This document shows positions 35,303 to 45,082 of a DNA stretch of 64,000 bases, in pieces. Made by a program: the position numbers and the translations under genes. The first letter of the stretch is position 1. Every line of letters starts with the position of its first letter. Where the stretch lies: assembly GCA_026706985.1 (NCBI GenBank), contig JAPOXR010000014.1, positions 1 to 64,000 on the forward strand, read 5' to 3'. The notes under the pieces were generated by a model. The model searched no databases, was not told the origin of the DNA, and worked only from the letters and a program-made list of their open reading frames with translations. The DNA comes from Paracoccaceae bacterium. Lineage in GTDB: Bacteria; Pseudomonadota; Alphaproteobacteria; Rhodobacterales; Rhodobacteraceae.

Positions 35303-36619
35303 CTATTGAATGCGTCCGGCGCGTTTCAGAATCCTGTCGGATTGCTCCGCGGCCTCGATCATCAGGGCGCTGACATCGCCACCGGCGGCGGCGCGGGCAA
35401 TGGCTGCCGAAAGAATGTCACCGATTTCCGGCCATTCTTCGATCTGCGGCATGATGTCGGATTCCCGAAGCGATTCCCAGGCGGCCGCCTGGATGCCGTC
35501 ATTGGCGGCGTTCACATCCGGATCCGTGAGACTGGAAATATGGGTAACCACGTTATTGACAATCTTCTTGCCCGCTACCTCGCGTTCAATCGCGTTGGCT
35601 CGGTCCATGGCCGGGTTTGACAACCATTTCAGGAATTCCCACGCCGCTCCCTGTTTGTCCGAGTAGGAAGAAATCGAGAATGGCATCGAAATCGCATAGG
35701 TCTTGGTTGTGCCTTCATAGGAGGGCATTCCGGTGAATGCGACCTGCTCCTTGGTCAGTGTCGAAGCATCCGGGTTGTAGAAACCGGAATATGCCCACCA
35801 CCAGACCGGGATCATGGCCGAATTGCCCTGCATGAAGGACTGCCTGGCATCCTGCTCGTTGAACGACACCGAGTTCGGGTTGGTGACCTCGGAAGTGGTA
35901 TGCAGTGCGATATAGTCTTCGGTCGCTTTCAGCGCCGCTTCGCTGGTCCAGGCGGCGGTCCAGTCATCATTGAAAATGTCACCGCCGGCGGCCCAGATGA
36001 AGTTCAGCCAGATGAACAGATTTTGCCGGTTCCCGTCATTGTTGAAATACAGTGCCAAAGGAGCGACATCAGGATGCGATTCCTTGAGTGCCTTGCCGAC
36101 TTCTATCAACTCAGCCCAGCTCTTCGGCGGCTCGGGGATCAGATCTTTGCGGTAGAAAAGCAGCTGCGGGTGCGCGCGCAGCGGAAAGCCGAGTGTCTGA
36201 CCTTCGAACTGCGCCGAACGCGCGAATGCGGCCGGATACCTGTCCATCGAGATTCCATCCCGGGCCATCAACTCATCAATCGGAACCAGCCAGTGGCTGT
36301 TCGCCGGCCCCCAACTGTCGAGATAATTCACCACATCGTAGGTTCCGGTTGCCGCCAGACCTTCGGCGACAATCTTCTCCTGCAGCGAGACGAAAGGAAT
36401 GAAGGTCCACTCGGTCTCGATTCCGGTCAATTCGGTGAATTCACCGTCGCGCAGCATCAGGCCGTCAAATTGCGGCGTCACAACGGACAGGATGTTGATT
36501 GTGGTGCCGGCAAAGGGTTTGCCGGGCAAAAGATTATGTTCAATGAGGTCGTCCGCGACTGTCGGCGCAGCGGTCAGCAGCGAGGCCGCAGCGGCGAGGA
36601 CAGCGAATTTTCCATTCAT
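35303..36619 (-). CDS. Carbohydrate ABC transporter substrate-binding protein
   Basis: The ATG at 36619 gives a signal peptide (MNGKFAVLAAAASLLTAAPTVA) and a type-I sugar-binding fold: ELTGIETEWTFIPF, YDVVNYLDSW, LGFPLRAHPQLLFYRKDLIPEPPKSWAEL, and tryptophan-rich WWWAYSGFYN. This is the first gene of the importer operon and should be secreted to the periplasm. 438 residues. Ligand unknown. Confidence 0.88.
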   Translation of the reverse strand: MNGKFAVLAAAASLLTAAPTVADDLIEHNLLPGKPFAGTTINILSVVTPQFDGLMLRDGEFTELTGIETEWTFIPFVSLQEKIVAEGLAATGTYDVVNYLDSWGPANSHWLVPIDELMARDGISMDRYPAAFARSAQFEGQTLGFPLRAHPQLLFYRKDLIPEPPKSWAELIEVGKALKESHPDVAPLALYFNNDGNRQNLFIWLNFIWAAGGDIFNDDWTAAWTSEAALKATEDYIALHTTSEVTNPNSVSFNEQDARQSFMQGNSAMIPVWWWAYSGFYNPDASTLTKEQVAFTGMPSYEGTTKTYAISMPFSISSYSDKQGAAWEFLKWLSNPAMDRANAIEREVAGKKIVNNVVTHISSLTDPDVNAANDGIQAAAWESLRESDIMPQIEEWPEIGDILSAAIARAAAGGDVSALMIEAAEQSDRILKRAGRIQ

Positions 36620-36864
36620 GATTGTTCCCCGTTTTGGAATTATGAATGCGTCAATGTAGCGTTTGTGCTGCCCGGTGCAATCGTATTCAGTCTTATGGCC
36701 GGGCTGATCAATGTGGCATGAATATGAGTCTGTATTGGATACGGGCTGTTTCGGGATCAGCGCCTGCATCCTATCGGTGGGGAAGGAAAAGCGAATCAGC
36801 CGTCGTACCGGTGCTCCGACCGCAACCGCGCGTACGCAATATTCGAATAACAGTCTTGGCGCCC

Positions 36865-38169
36865 CTATCGCTGGCGGACATTCTCCGGCAGGTAAGTTGC
36901 GAGTTCCGGAAAGGCGATGAGAATGAAGACCATCAGCACCATGATCCCGAACATCGGCAGGGCGGTGCGGGCAATGTAGCCCATATCGTGACCGGTCATG
37001 CCCTGCATGACGAACAGGTTGAATCCGATCGGCGGCGTGATCTGCGCCATTTCCACCACGACGACGATAAAGATGCCGAACCAGATCACATCGATTCCGG
37101 CCTGTCTCACCATGGTTTCGACAATCGCCATGGTCAGAACGACCGAGGAAATTCCGTCAAGGAAGCAGCCGAGCACTATGTAGAAAACCATGAGGGCAAG
37201 CAGCAGTGCAAATGGCGACAGCCCGAGCTGATCGATATACTCAGCCAGAGCCCTGGGAAGTCCGGTAAATCCCATGGAGAGCGAGAGCGCTGCCGCGCCG
37301 CCGAGGATAAGCGCGATCATCGCCGAGGTCCGGGTTGCGCCGAGAAGACTGTCAATGAAAGTCTGCCGCGTCAGCGAACCCTGACCGGCGGCCAGAACCA
37401 GCGCTCCGATGACGCCAAAGGCGGCGGCTTCGGTTGCGGTCGCATAACCGAGATACATGGAGCCGATGACGACGCAGATCAGCGCCAGCACCGGCAGCAG
37501 AAAACGTGAATTCCGGACCTTTTCCCGGAACGAAATGCCGCGTCCGATATCCGGAACCTCCTGCCGGCGGATCACCGACCACATGGCGACATAACCCATG
37601 AACATCGATGCCAGAACCACCCCGGGAAGAATGCCGGCGATAAACAGTTTTGAAATCGACTCATTGATGGTCACACCGTAGACGATCAGCGTCAGCGACG
37701 GCGGGATCATCAATCCGAGCGTTGCCGCACCGGCAAGTGTTCCGACAATCAGATATTCCGGATAACCGCGCCGCCTGAGTTCCGGGATGGACATTTTCCC
37801 GACTGTTGTCAGCGTCGCCGCCGAGGAGCCAGAAACCGCAGCGAAGATGGTGCAGCCGACGATATTGGTATGCATCAACCCGCCGGGCAGGCCTGACATC
37901 CATGGAGAAATTCCCTTGAACATATCTTCGGACAGGCGGGTCCGGAACAAGATCTCACCCATCCAGATAAACAGCGGCAGCGCAGTCAATGTCCAGCTGC
38001 TGGAGGAGCTCCAGATGGTTGTGATCATCGCGTCTCCGGCCGGCCGGGAGGTGAATAATTCCAGACCGACAAATGCGACGCCGAACAGCGCCAGCCCGAC
38101 CCAGACACCGGTACCCAGAAGCAGGAACAGCACGAAGAGAAAAATCATGATCAGATGAACGTGTTCCAT
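36865..38169 (-). CDS. TRAP transporter large membrane subunit (DctM-like)
   Basis: 434 residues, strongly hydrophobic, with about twelve membrane segments. It contains FAAVSGSSAATLTTVGKMSIPEL and TLGLMIPPSLTLIVYGV, the DctM signatures, and ITPPIGFNLFVMQGM. I chose the ATG at 38169; the open frame reads further upstream into the small-subunit gene. With the DctQ and DctP genes it forms a sodium-driven importer of organic acids or similar solutes. Confidence 0.92.
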   Translation of the reverse strand: MEHVHLIMIFLFVLFLLLGTGVWVGLALFGVAFVGLELFTSRPAGDAMITTIWSSSSSWTLTALPLFIWMGEILFRTRLSEDMFKGISPWMSGLPGGLMHTNIVGCTIFAAVSGSSAATLTTVGKMSIPELRRRGYPEYLIVGTLAGAATLGLMIPPSLTLIVYGVTINESISKLFIAGILPGVVLASMFMGYVAMWSVIRRQEVPDIGRGISFREKVRNSRFLLPVLALICVVIGSMYLGYATATEAAAFGVIGALVLAAGQGSLTRQTFIDSLLGATRTSAMIALILGGAAALSLSMGFTGLPRALAEYIDQLGLSPFALLLALMVFYIVLGCFLDGISSVVLTMAIVETMVRQAGIDVIWFGIFIVVVVEMAQITPPIGFNLFVMQGMTGHDMGYIARTALPMFGIMVLMVFILIAFPELATYLPENVRQR

Positions 38170-38176
38170 GATGCTC

Positions 38177-38719
38177 CTAACTGTCCAAATCGCCGACCGA
38201 TCGCGCTTCAGCCGAATGGCTGCCGAACAGCAGCACCCGGACCAGATTGTCGATAAGCGCGATTGCGAAAACACATGAACCCGCTGCCATCGCCAATTGC
38301 GGAATCCACAAAGGTGTTGCGTCCAGACCCTGTGAAATGTCGCCCAGCTTGCGTGACCAGACGACAGATTTAATGGCGTAATAGGACCAAAACACGGAAA
38401 GCGCCGAAGCGATCCCGAAGCACCAGACCTCCAGCCATCGGCGATAGCGGCCGAGCGCATTCAACAGAATATTGACCCGGATATGGCTGCCGTTATTCAA
38501 CGCATAAGCAAAAGCGAAGAAGGTCGAGGAAGCCATGAAATACCCGGCATAGTCGGAACTGCCGGGGAAAATCTCCCCGATCCAGCGCGCCGCCATCTGC
38601 AGCGTCACCAGTACCAGGATCAGAATCAGCGACCCGGCGGCGATTATGCCGCATGCCAGATAGAGGCGGTCAAGCCATGTGCGGGCCAGACCGCCGAATT
38701 GTTGGAAGGATGCGTTCAT
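38177..38719 (-). CDS. TRAP transporter small membrane subunit (DctQ-like)
   Basis: 180 residues with four predicted membrane helices and the central ALNNGSHIRVNILL motif (the usual .HI.V..l pattern). It lies 7 bp upstream of the large subunit gene, as in most TRAP operons, and 61 bp downstream of the DctP gene across a GC-rich hairpin. Confidence 0.88.
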   Translation of the reverse strand: MNASFQQFGGLARTWLDRLYLACGIIAAGSLILILVLVTLQMAARWIGEIFPGSSDYAGYFMASSTFFAFAYALNNGSHIRVNILLNALGRYRRWLEVWCFGIASALSVFWSYYAIKSVVWSRKLGDISQGLDATPLWIPQLAMAAGSCVFAIALIDNLVRVLLFGSHSAEARSVGDLDS

Positions 38720-38736
38720 GCGGCCCGCGGAAATGC

Positions 38737-38760
38737 GCCGGCGCCGAATTCAGCGCCGGC
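38737..38760 (-). promoter_or_regulatory. Intercistronic hairpin between dctP-like and dctQ-like genes
   Basis: GCCGGCGC (38737-38744) and GCGCCGGC (38753-38760) form a perfect 8-bp all-GC stem with an 8-nt loop, between the binding-protein stop and the DctQ start. It is the third such hairpin placed after a solute-binding gene in this window. Confidence 0.6.
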
Positions 38761-38780
38761 CACACTTCCAGTCACATGCA

Positions 38781-39752
38781 TTACTGCATCGCTCTGAAGG
38801 CATCCACGACGGTGCGTCCGGTATCGCCGGCGTTTTCAAGCCACTCATCGGTCATGATAACGCCGAATTCCCGCAATTCACCCTGAAGCTGATCGCCGGC
38901 GCGCTGAACAGTCATGCCATTCTTGGCCAGTTCACTCAGAGTGAAGCCGGTATACTGGATGGAACGCCACAATCCGGCATATGCCGCCAGATCGGCACAG
39001 CCATTGATGATATTGCGGGCGGAGTCATCGAGGCCGTTCCATGCATCGGAATTGACGAAGACATAGTTGCGCGGCAGCCAGGCGTCGACTTCGTAGAAAT
39101 GCGTCAGGCTTTCCCAGACCTTGCGGTCATAACCGGTCGAACCTGATGAAACCATTGATTCCGCAACGCCGGTGGCGAAAGCCTGGGAAATTTCCGCAGC
39201 TTCGATCTGAATCGGAATCATGCCGGCAAGTTCAGCCAGGCGGGCCGTCGCCGTGTTGTAGGAACGGAACTTGATGCCCTCCATATCAGCGACTGAGTTC
39301 ACTTCCTTTTTGAAATACAAGCCTTGAGGCGGCCACGGCACTGAATACAGAAGATGCAGCCCCTGCGACTGAAGCAGAGCGGTCATTTCCGGCTTCGCCG
39401 CTTCCCACAGTTTCTCAGCATCCTCGAATGAAGTGGCGAGGAACGGAATTGAATCAATGCCGAACAGCGGGTCTTCATTCTGGTGTGCTGACAGGAGGCG
39501 CTCACCGATGAGCGCCTGCCCGGTCTGCACCGCGCGCTTGATCTCATTGCCCTTGAACAGCGATCCGCCGGGATGGGTGACCACTTCGAGATCCCCGCCG
39601 GTGCCGGTGGTCACGCATTCGGCGAATTCCGCGCCGGTCTGCGAGTGAAAATTGGTTCCGGAATACCCCATCGGCATATCCCATTTTTCCGCCAGTGCAG
39701 GCGAAACCATTGCAATTGCGAGAGCCGAGGCAGGTATCGCAAATTTCCGCAT
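38781..39752 (-). CDS. TRAP transporter substrate-binding protein (DctP-like)
   Basis: A signal peptide (MRKFAIPASALAIAMVSPALA) precedes a DctP fold: NEIKRAVQTGQALIGERLL, FGIDSIPFLATSFEDAEKLWEA, and ADMEGIKFRSYNTATARLAELAG, which holds the conserved ligand-binding arginine region. 323 residues. It is the first gene of the TRAP operon. Substrate unknown; TRAP ligands are usually carboxylates. Confidence 0.9.
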   Translation of the reverse strand: MRKFAIPASALAIAMVSPALAEKWDMPMGYSGTNFHSQTGAEFAECVTTGTGGDLEVVTHPGGSLFKGNEIKRAVQTGQALIGERLLSAHQNEDPLFGIDSIPFLATSFEDAEKLWEAAKPEMTALLQSQGLHLLYSVPWPPQGLYFKKEVNSVADMEGIKFRSYNTATARLAELAGMIPIQIEAAEISQAFATGVAESMVSSGSTGYDRKVWESLTHFYEVDAWLPRNYVFVNSDAWNGLDDSARNIINGCADLAAYAGLWRSIQYTGFTLSELAKNGMTVQRAGDQLQGELREFGVIMTDEWLENAGDTGRTVVDAFRAMQ

Positions 39753-39926
39753 AGCTGATCTCCTTAGCTAATCGTGCACCACGCCGCCTACCGGCACAAC
39801 GCATCTGTGATTGCTCTATTTTACGGAATCAAGTGTCAAGCGATAATTATTGGGAATCATATAGATGAGTGACCAATGCCGGGATCGACGACGGATCAGG
39901 CTTCGGTCGGGTCAAGCGGGAAAATG

Positions 39927-40505
39927 TCACCTTCCGGCCGATCGACCCGTCGGATGAAACCGGCACTGCCTGTTATGCAAGCCCCGGGGAAACGACTTCT
40001 CGATCCGGGTAATGTCCGACGGTTCAACTCCTGCCTTCTCTGCGTGCCTCTGCCACTTCCCGACGGAGTCCACGACTTCCCGGGCCACCTGTCTTGCCCG
40101 GGCCGGCTTGAGGCCAGCGTTCGCGGCGAAATCCATGAGGTTGCCACTGGTGAAACCGTTCCGCTTTCCCGCCAGGCTCATTTGGTGATCACCTGTCCAG
40201 GACCCCCGGGCGTTGTACGGGTAAGCCACGTCGTAGGCCGGCGACAGTCGCCAGGCACCTGAACTGTCCATGAGGAAGGAGATATTCTTGACGTGGTCAT
40301 CCTGATTGCGGGCCACGATGTTGAAGACGGCACGCTTACATTGTTGCTCCACGACATCCATCCCCATCCCCAACTCCCGAATTGTCAGGATTGCCTGCTC
40401 GCGGGAATAGGAAGCCGGGCTGTTGAAGTCGAAGTGCCGCATCACTCCGAGGGACTGCATGTGGAATTCGCGTCCCCGCCCGTCCCTGTCGAATCGACGG
40501 GTCAT
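39927..40505 (-). pseudogene. HipA-like toxin kinase, C-terminal relic
   Basis: The reading frame contains MTRRFDRDGRGREFHMQS, FNIVARNQDDHVKNISFLMD and WRLSPAYDVAYPYN, the catalytic and metal-binding region of HipA serine/threonine kinases. The N-terminal two-fifths to one-half of the protein is missing: the frame begins at the kinase core and is immediately preceded by the stop of the D-amino-acid dehydrogenase gene. No HipB partner is present. It is a truncated toxin left behind in the accessory block. Confidence 0.75.
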
Positions 40506-40520
40506 GAAGCGGCTGTCTGA

Positions 40521-41768
40521 TCACCTGAACCGATTCGGACTGAACATGGCGGCATCCAGCCCAGGATCATCCCCGGCGACCAGGTCAGCTACGATTCTGC
40601 CGGTTTTCGGCCCGCCCGTCAGCCCGATATGGTGGTGGCCGAACGCGGTGAAAATCCCGGTCCCGCCGGTCTCACCAATCAGCGGCAGGCTATCGCTCGG
40701 TGCCGGGCGGTGCCCCATCCACTCATCTTCACCCGCCCATTCAAGTTCCGGGAAGGTCTGCCGAACCTTACGCCGGAGATAGGCCAGGGGTGCTTTGGAT
40801 CGCGGCTGCGACAAGCTGCCGAACTCAAGCAATCCGGCGCAGCGAAGCCCATCCCGCATCGGTGTTGCCACAAATTTACCATCCGCCACCATGACCGGGG
40901 CTTTCGGGGCGATGGTCGGGTTTTTGAGCAGGATGTGATAGCCGCGCTCAGATTGCACGGGCACATCCACGCCGATTCCCTGCAGCAACCCGCGCGACCA
41001 GATGCCGGCTGCCAGAACCGCCGCGTCGCAGGCTACCGTGCCGCTGTCGGTTTCAACGCCGGTGACCCGCCCGCGCGAGATCGCGAAGCCGTGTGTCGCG
41101 GATTTTCTGAATTCCCCGCCCCGGGATACGAACTCCGCCGCCAGGCTCTTGACGTAATTTCCCGGGCTGCTGACAAAACCGTGATCCTTCAGCAGCGCAA
41201 GAAAACCTGTATCCGGCCCGAGAGCCGGTTCCGCCGCGCGCACATCCGATGCCTCGACTTCGATTGGATGGATGCCGGCTTCGCGGCGCAGGGACCACAC
41301 ATACCCATCCTTTTCAAATTCGGCGCGCGAGCGGTAGGCGAAGATATAGTCAGAGCCGCGCAGCCATTTTTCGGCTTCCGTCCCTGCCGCCAGCGCCTGA
41401 TGCTGCTCCACCGAATCGCCGACGATATCAGCCAGGCCGGCGGCGATCCGGCGGGTGTCACGATCATTCGCATGCAGCAGGTAGCGTACCAGCCACGATC
41501 CCAGCACCGGCAGATTCCGCCAAATGACGAAAAGCGGCGAGTCCGGGTTGAGCAGATATCCCGGCACTTTCAGCGCCAGGCCCGGTGTGGTCACGGGAAC
41601 GACCGAACTCACCGCAAGCACGCCGGCATTGCCGAATGAAGCGCCTTCTCCCGGATCCTGGCGGTCGATCAGAACCGCCTCACACCCTTTCCGCTGCAGC
41701 CAGATCGCCGCCGAGACACCGGCAATTCCAGCGCCGATGACCACAACCCTGTCAGCTCTTCCGCCCAT
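40521..41768 (-). CDS. FAD-dependent D-amino-acid dehydrogenase-like protein (DadA family)
   Basis: 415-residue flavoprotein with the dinucleotide-binding RVVVIGAGIAGVSAAIWLQRKG start, a DadA-like GEGASFGNAGVLA region, and a C-terminal LIGETGGTGIFTAFGHHHIGLTGGPKTGRIVADL block. DadA-type enzymes oxidise D-amino acids to 2-oxo acids and pass electrons to quinones. It is divergent from an Asp/Glu-racemase-like gene, so the pair could handle D-amino acids. Hydroxyproline-type substrates are an alternative. Confidence 0.85.
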   Translation of the reverse strand: MGGRADRVVVIGAGIAGVSAAIWLQRKGCEAVLIDRQDPGEGASFGNAGVLAVSSVVPVTTPGLALKVPGYLLNPDSPLFVIWRNLPVLGSWLVRYLLHANDRDTRRIAAGLADIVGDSVEQHQALAAGTEAEKWLRGSDYIFAYRSRAEFEKDGYVWSLRREAGIHPIEVEASDVRAAEPALGPDTGFLALLKDHGFVSSPGNYVKSLAAEFVSRGGEFRKSATHGFAISRGRVTGVETDSGTVACDAAVLAAGIWSRGLLQGIGVDVPVQSERGYHILLKNPTIAPKAPVMVADGKFVATPMRDGLRCAGLLEFGSLSQPRSKAPLAYLRRKVRQTFPELEWAGEDEWMGHRPAPSDSLPLIGETGGTGIFTAFGHHHIGLTGGPKTGRIVADLVAGDDPGLDAAMFSPNRFR

Positions 41769-41912
41769 TTCACCACCCTGTCCGGACGCGGCGGAATTTA
41801 CGCTACCTGCGTGGCCGCTCCAATGGCGAATTCAGCGACCGCATTTTGCCGATGGATATGCGATGCGATTTCCGGCAAATTCAAGCATCAGGACGCTTGT
41901 TGCGGGGAAAGA

Positions 41913-42668
41913 ATGGAAATCGAACGGGGCGGTAAAACCGTCTATGGCGCAACCGTCGGGATTCTGATGCTGGACACCAGATTTCCGCGGATTCCGGGAG
42001 ATATGGGTAATGCTTTCACATGGCCCTTCCCGGTGCAGTATCGTGTGGTCAGCGGCGCCACACCGCAGCGGGTCGTGCGCGAGAGGGCCGACGGGCTGCT
42101 TGAACGGTTCAAGAGCGCGGCCTGCGGGTTGGTGGCGCAGGGGGCCGATGGCATTACCACCAATTGCGGGTTCCTGTCGCTGTTTCAGGATGAATTGAAA
42201 CAGGCCGCCGGTGTGCCGGTGGCGGCCTCGTCTTTGATGCAGATCCCCTGGATCAATTCGATGCTGCCGAGAGGCAGGCGGGCAGGAGTGCTGACCATAT
42301 CCGCGGCGACGCTGGAACCGGATCATTTAATGGCGGCGAATGCGCCCTTGGATACCCCGGTCGTCGGCACCGAAGGCGGGCAGGAATTCACCGGCAAAAT
42401 TCTGGGTGATGCGGCGGAAATCGATTTTGCCCTGTGCCGGGAAGACATGCGCATGGCAGCATCGGAGTTGGTGTCATGCCATGACGATCTGGGTGCGATT
42501 GTGCTCGAATGCACCAATATGGTTCCTTTCGCCGCTGAAATCCGCAAGCTGACCGGATTGCCGGTCTTTTCGGCCTACACGCATATCTGCTGGCTGCAGA
42601 GCGGTCTGCTGCCGCGCCGGTTCACTTCCGCCCTCGGTGATCCCGGTTTCCCGGAGAAATTCAGTTGA
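41913..42668 (+). CDS. Aspartate/glutamate racemase-family protein
   Basis: The ATG at 41913 has a GGGGAAAG ribosome-binding site. The 251-residue protein shows the two-cysteine racemase layout: the first active-site cysteine in GITTNCGFLS and the second in IVLECTNMVPFA. It belongs to the broad Asp/Glu/hydantoin racemase superfamily, which also includes arylmalonate decarboxylases and maleate isomerases, so the exact reaction is open. The divergent DadA-like gene suggests amino-acid racemisation. Confidence 0.75.
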   Translation: MEIERGGKTVYGATVGILMLDTRFPRIPGDMGNAFTWPFPVQYRVVSGATPQRVVRERADGLLERFKSAACGLVAQGADGITTNCGFLSLFQDELKQAAGVPVAASSLMQIPWINSMLPRGRRAGVLTISAATLEPDHLMAANAPLDTPVVGTEGGQEFTGKILGDAAEIDFALCREDMRMAASELVSCHDDLGAIVLECTNMVPFAAEIRKLTGLPVFSAYTHICWLQSGLLPRRFTSALGDPGFPEKFS

Positions 42669-42680
42669 GAGCGGACCCTC

Positions 42681-43352
42681 ATGTGTAATCTGTATTCGAA
42701 CCTGACTACGCAGGAGGCAATGGCACAGCTGTTTGAAGCCCGGCCACCCGCTCGTCCCGAAAACACCCGGTCCCGGGCGGTGTTTCCGCGTCACCGCGCC
42801 ACTATCATTGTCGAAAGTGAATTCGGCAGGGAGTTGAGTGACGCCCATTGGGGATTTCTTATGCCGCGGAAGTCAAAGCGGACTGGTCAGCCGATCATGC
42901 CGAATGCGGTGACAAACGCACGCGATGACAAGATCCGGACCTCCGGATTTTGGCGCGACAGTTTCCGTAATCGCCGATGCCTTGTGCCGGCCACCGCTTA
43001 TTGCGAGCCGACCGGACGCCGACCGGCAACCTACCATTGGTTCGGTGTTTTGGGGCCGGGCCGGGTCATTGCACCATTCGCCTTTGCCGGGATATGGCAA
43101 CGTTGTCAGGGGGAGTATCAGGGCGGAAATGGACTCAACTGCTTCGCCATTGCCACCACCGCGCCAAATCAGCTGGCGGCCCGGTTCCATAACCGCATGC
43201 CGGTCATTCTGCGCCCCGGGAGCTATGGTGAGTGGCTGAATGGCGGCGAGGAATCCGCCGCCGCTTTGCTGCGTCCGCTGGAAGACGGCCATCTGGCACT
43301 TCTCGCCCAAGGGGTGGGAATGACCCGGCATCCGGAAACCGGCAGCGATTGA
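42681..43352 (+). CDS. SOS response-associated peptidase family protein (HMCES/YedK-like)
   Basis: Enzymes of this family form a protective covalent crosslink with abasic sites in single-stranded DNA through Cys2. The start MCNLYSNLTTQEA supplies the cysteine, NAVTNARDDKIRTSGFWRD the conserved asparagine region, RRCLVPATAYCEP the glutamate, and FHNRMPVIL the histidine. 223 residues. The usual FYEW is YCEP here, a small variation. It starts 12 bp after the racemase gene. Confidence 0.88.
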   Translation: MCNLYSNLTTQEAMAQLFEARPPARPENTRSRAVFPRHRATIIVESEFGRELSDAHWGFLMPRKSKRTGQPIMPNAVTNARDDKIRTSGFWRDSFRNRRCLVPATAYCEPTGRRPATYHWFGVLGPGRVIAPFAFAGIWQRCQGEYQGGNGLNCFAIATTAPNQLAARFHNRMPVILRPGSYGEWLNGGEESAAALLRPLEDGHLALLAQGVGMTRHPETGSD

Positions 43353-43446
43353 TTCTGTTCGCCTGCAAGGCAGCGGCAATCAGGCATTGTCTTCAAGTGG
43401 AACAAATCCGATAAGCGGCGAAACCGCGATGCGAGGGAGATTGTGA

Positions 43447-44556
43447 ATGGCTGGTTATCGCCTGCTTATGTTGCCCGGAGATGGGATTGGGCCCGAAGTC
43501 ATGGCCGAGGTCGCAAGAGTGATCGGCTGGTTCCGCGAGAGCAGAGGCATCGAATTCACAATCACCGAAGATCTCATCGGCGGTGCCGCCTACGATGCCC
43601 ACGGAACCCCTCTGCATGACGACACGCTGCAGCGGGCACGCGAGGCGGACGCTATTCTCCTCGGGGCGGCGGGTGCTCCGGCTTATGACAAGCTTGATTT
43701 CAGCGTTAAACCTGAGCGCGGCCTACTGAAACTGCGCAAAGAGCTGGATCTTTATGCCAATCTGAGGCCGGCGATCTGTTTCGATGCGCTCGCGGATTTT
43801 TCCTCGCTGAAGCGGGAGGTGGTAGCCGGCCTGGATGTGATGATTGTGCGCGAATTGACATCGGGGGTCTATTTCGGTGAACCGCGCGGCATCAGCCCCG
43901 ACAATGAGGGCGGCCGGGTCGGTGTCAATACGCAGCGTTACACAACGCATGAGATCAGGCGCGTGGCGCGTACCGCGTTTGAACTGGCGCGCCGCCGCAG
44001 CGGCCGGGTCTGTTCAATGGAAAAAGCCAATGTGATGGAATCCGGCGTGCTGTGGCGGGAAGAGGTTCAATGGGTCGGGGACAATGAATATCCCGACATC
44101 GAATTATCGCATATGTATGCCGATGCCGGTGCGATGCAGCTGGTCCGCTGGCCGCGGCAGTTTGACGTGATCGTAACCGATAATCTGTTCGGCGATATCC
44201 TGTCCGATGCCGCCGCGATGCTGTCCGGCTCGCTGGGAATGCTGCCTTCGGCTTCACTGGGAGCGCCTGGTGAAAAGGGCCGGCCGAATGCGCTCTATGA
44301 ACCCGTGCACGGCTCGGCGCCCGACATCACCGGCCAAGGCAAGGCCAACCCCTGCGCCTCGATCCTGTCTTTTGCCATGGCGCTTCGCTACTCATTTGAT
44401 CTCGGCGAAGAGGCCGACCGCCTGGAGGCTGCGGTTGAAAACACCCTCGCCGATGGCGTGCGCACACCCGATCTGCTGCAGACGGAGGGTGTCCAACCGG
44501 CGACAACAGCCGAAATGGGCGACGCCATTCTGGCGCACCTCCAACAATCGCTCTGA
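43447..44556 (+). CDS. leuB: 3-isopropylmalate dehydrogenase
   Basis: NAD-dependent beta-decarboxylating dehydrogenase of leucine synthesis. It has [13 protein letters not shown] at the start, [13 protein letters not shown], and [34 protein letters not shown], the metal- and substrate-binding core, plus HGSAPDITG. 369 residues. In many alphaproteobacteria it directly follows leuCD and precedes asd; here about 14 kb and 6 kb of other DNA intervene. Confidence 0.95.
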   Translation: MAGYRLLMLPGDGIGPEVMAEVARVIGWFRESRGIEFTITEDLIGGAAYDAHGTPLHDDTLQRAREADAILLGAAGAPAYDKLDFSVKPERGLLKLRKELDLYANLRPAICFDALADFSSLKREVVAGLDVMIVRELTSGVYFGEPRGISPDNEGGRVGVNTQRYTTHEIRRVARTAFELARRRSGRVCSMEKANVMESGVLWREEVQWVGDNEYPDIELSHMYADAGAMQLVRWPRQFDVIVTDNLFGDILSDAAAMLSGSLGMLPSASLGAPGEKGRPNALYEPVHGSAPDITGQGKANPCASILSFAMALRYSFDLGEEADRLEAAVENTLADGVRTPDLLQTEGVQPATTAEMGDAILAHLQQSL

Positions 44557-44711
44557 CCAGGGTCGAATTCAAACCGTCAACACGGACGCCTGCGACATAC
44601 GAAAATAAGACGCCAGATGAAGCTCTGCGTTTCACCTTAGGTGCTCAGACACTGAAATGTTTCCAATCAAACATGCATGAGTGAAACAAAACCAATGCCA
44701 TGGAGAGCGCA

Positions 44712-45025
44712 ATGTCCAGGGCTGAACGCTGAAAACCCGACGGCCTAACCATTCAGGCACTGAATGAAGGTGCCCTGCCGGACGTGTTTGACCACGCCCT
44801 CTTTCTGCCGACACGCCCAAGGAACTCCAACCCCGAAAAAGATTGGGAAAGCAGATTGTTGGAACTGGCCTGCGCAGCAGCTAAGGCGAACCTTTTCCAT
44901 ATGGCAATGGTATAAAGCAGCCAAGTTCACTGTTCTACGCATATGGTCAGGACGCGGCAGTCCTTTTCAGACCAGGTGATGAGCTTGCAGAAATTATGCT
45001 GCTATCGCGGCGACTTTTCCGTTGA
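44712..45025 (+). pseudogene. Unrecognised small gene with in-frame TGA and a frameshift
   Basis: A GGAGA precedes the ATG at 44712, then MSRAER, then TGA (44730-44732) where a tryptophan would read well, then KPDGLTIQALNEGALPDVFD and further protein-like sequence to a TAA at 44913-44915. Near that end a neighbouring frame becomes protein-like (LFYAYGQDAAVLFRPGDE, then IMLLSRRLFR) until 45025, suggesting a frameshift. I do not recognise the family. The rest of the leuB-to-45.08-kb gap holds nothing else I can support. Confidence 0.4.
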
Positions 45026-45082
45026 TGATATCACAAGCACCGAGCTACATAATTGATTATACTCTACTTTAAGGGGAATACC

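Noticed and set aside
40629-41639. 336-residue open frame antisense to the DadA-like gene
   Set aside because: It has no family signature, whereas the minus strand has FAD-binding and DadA blocks across the whole range.
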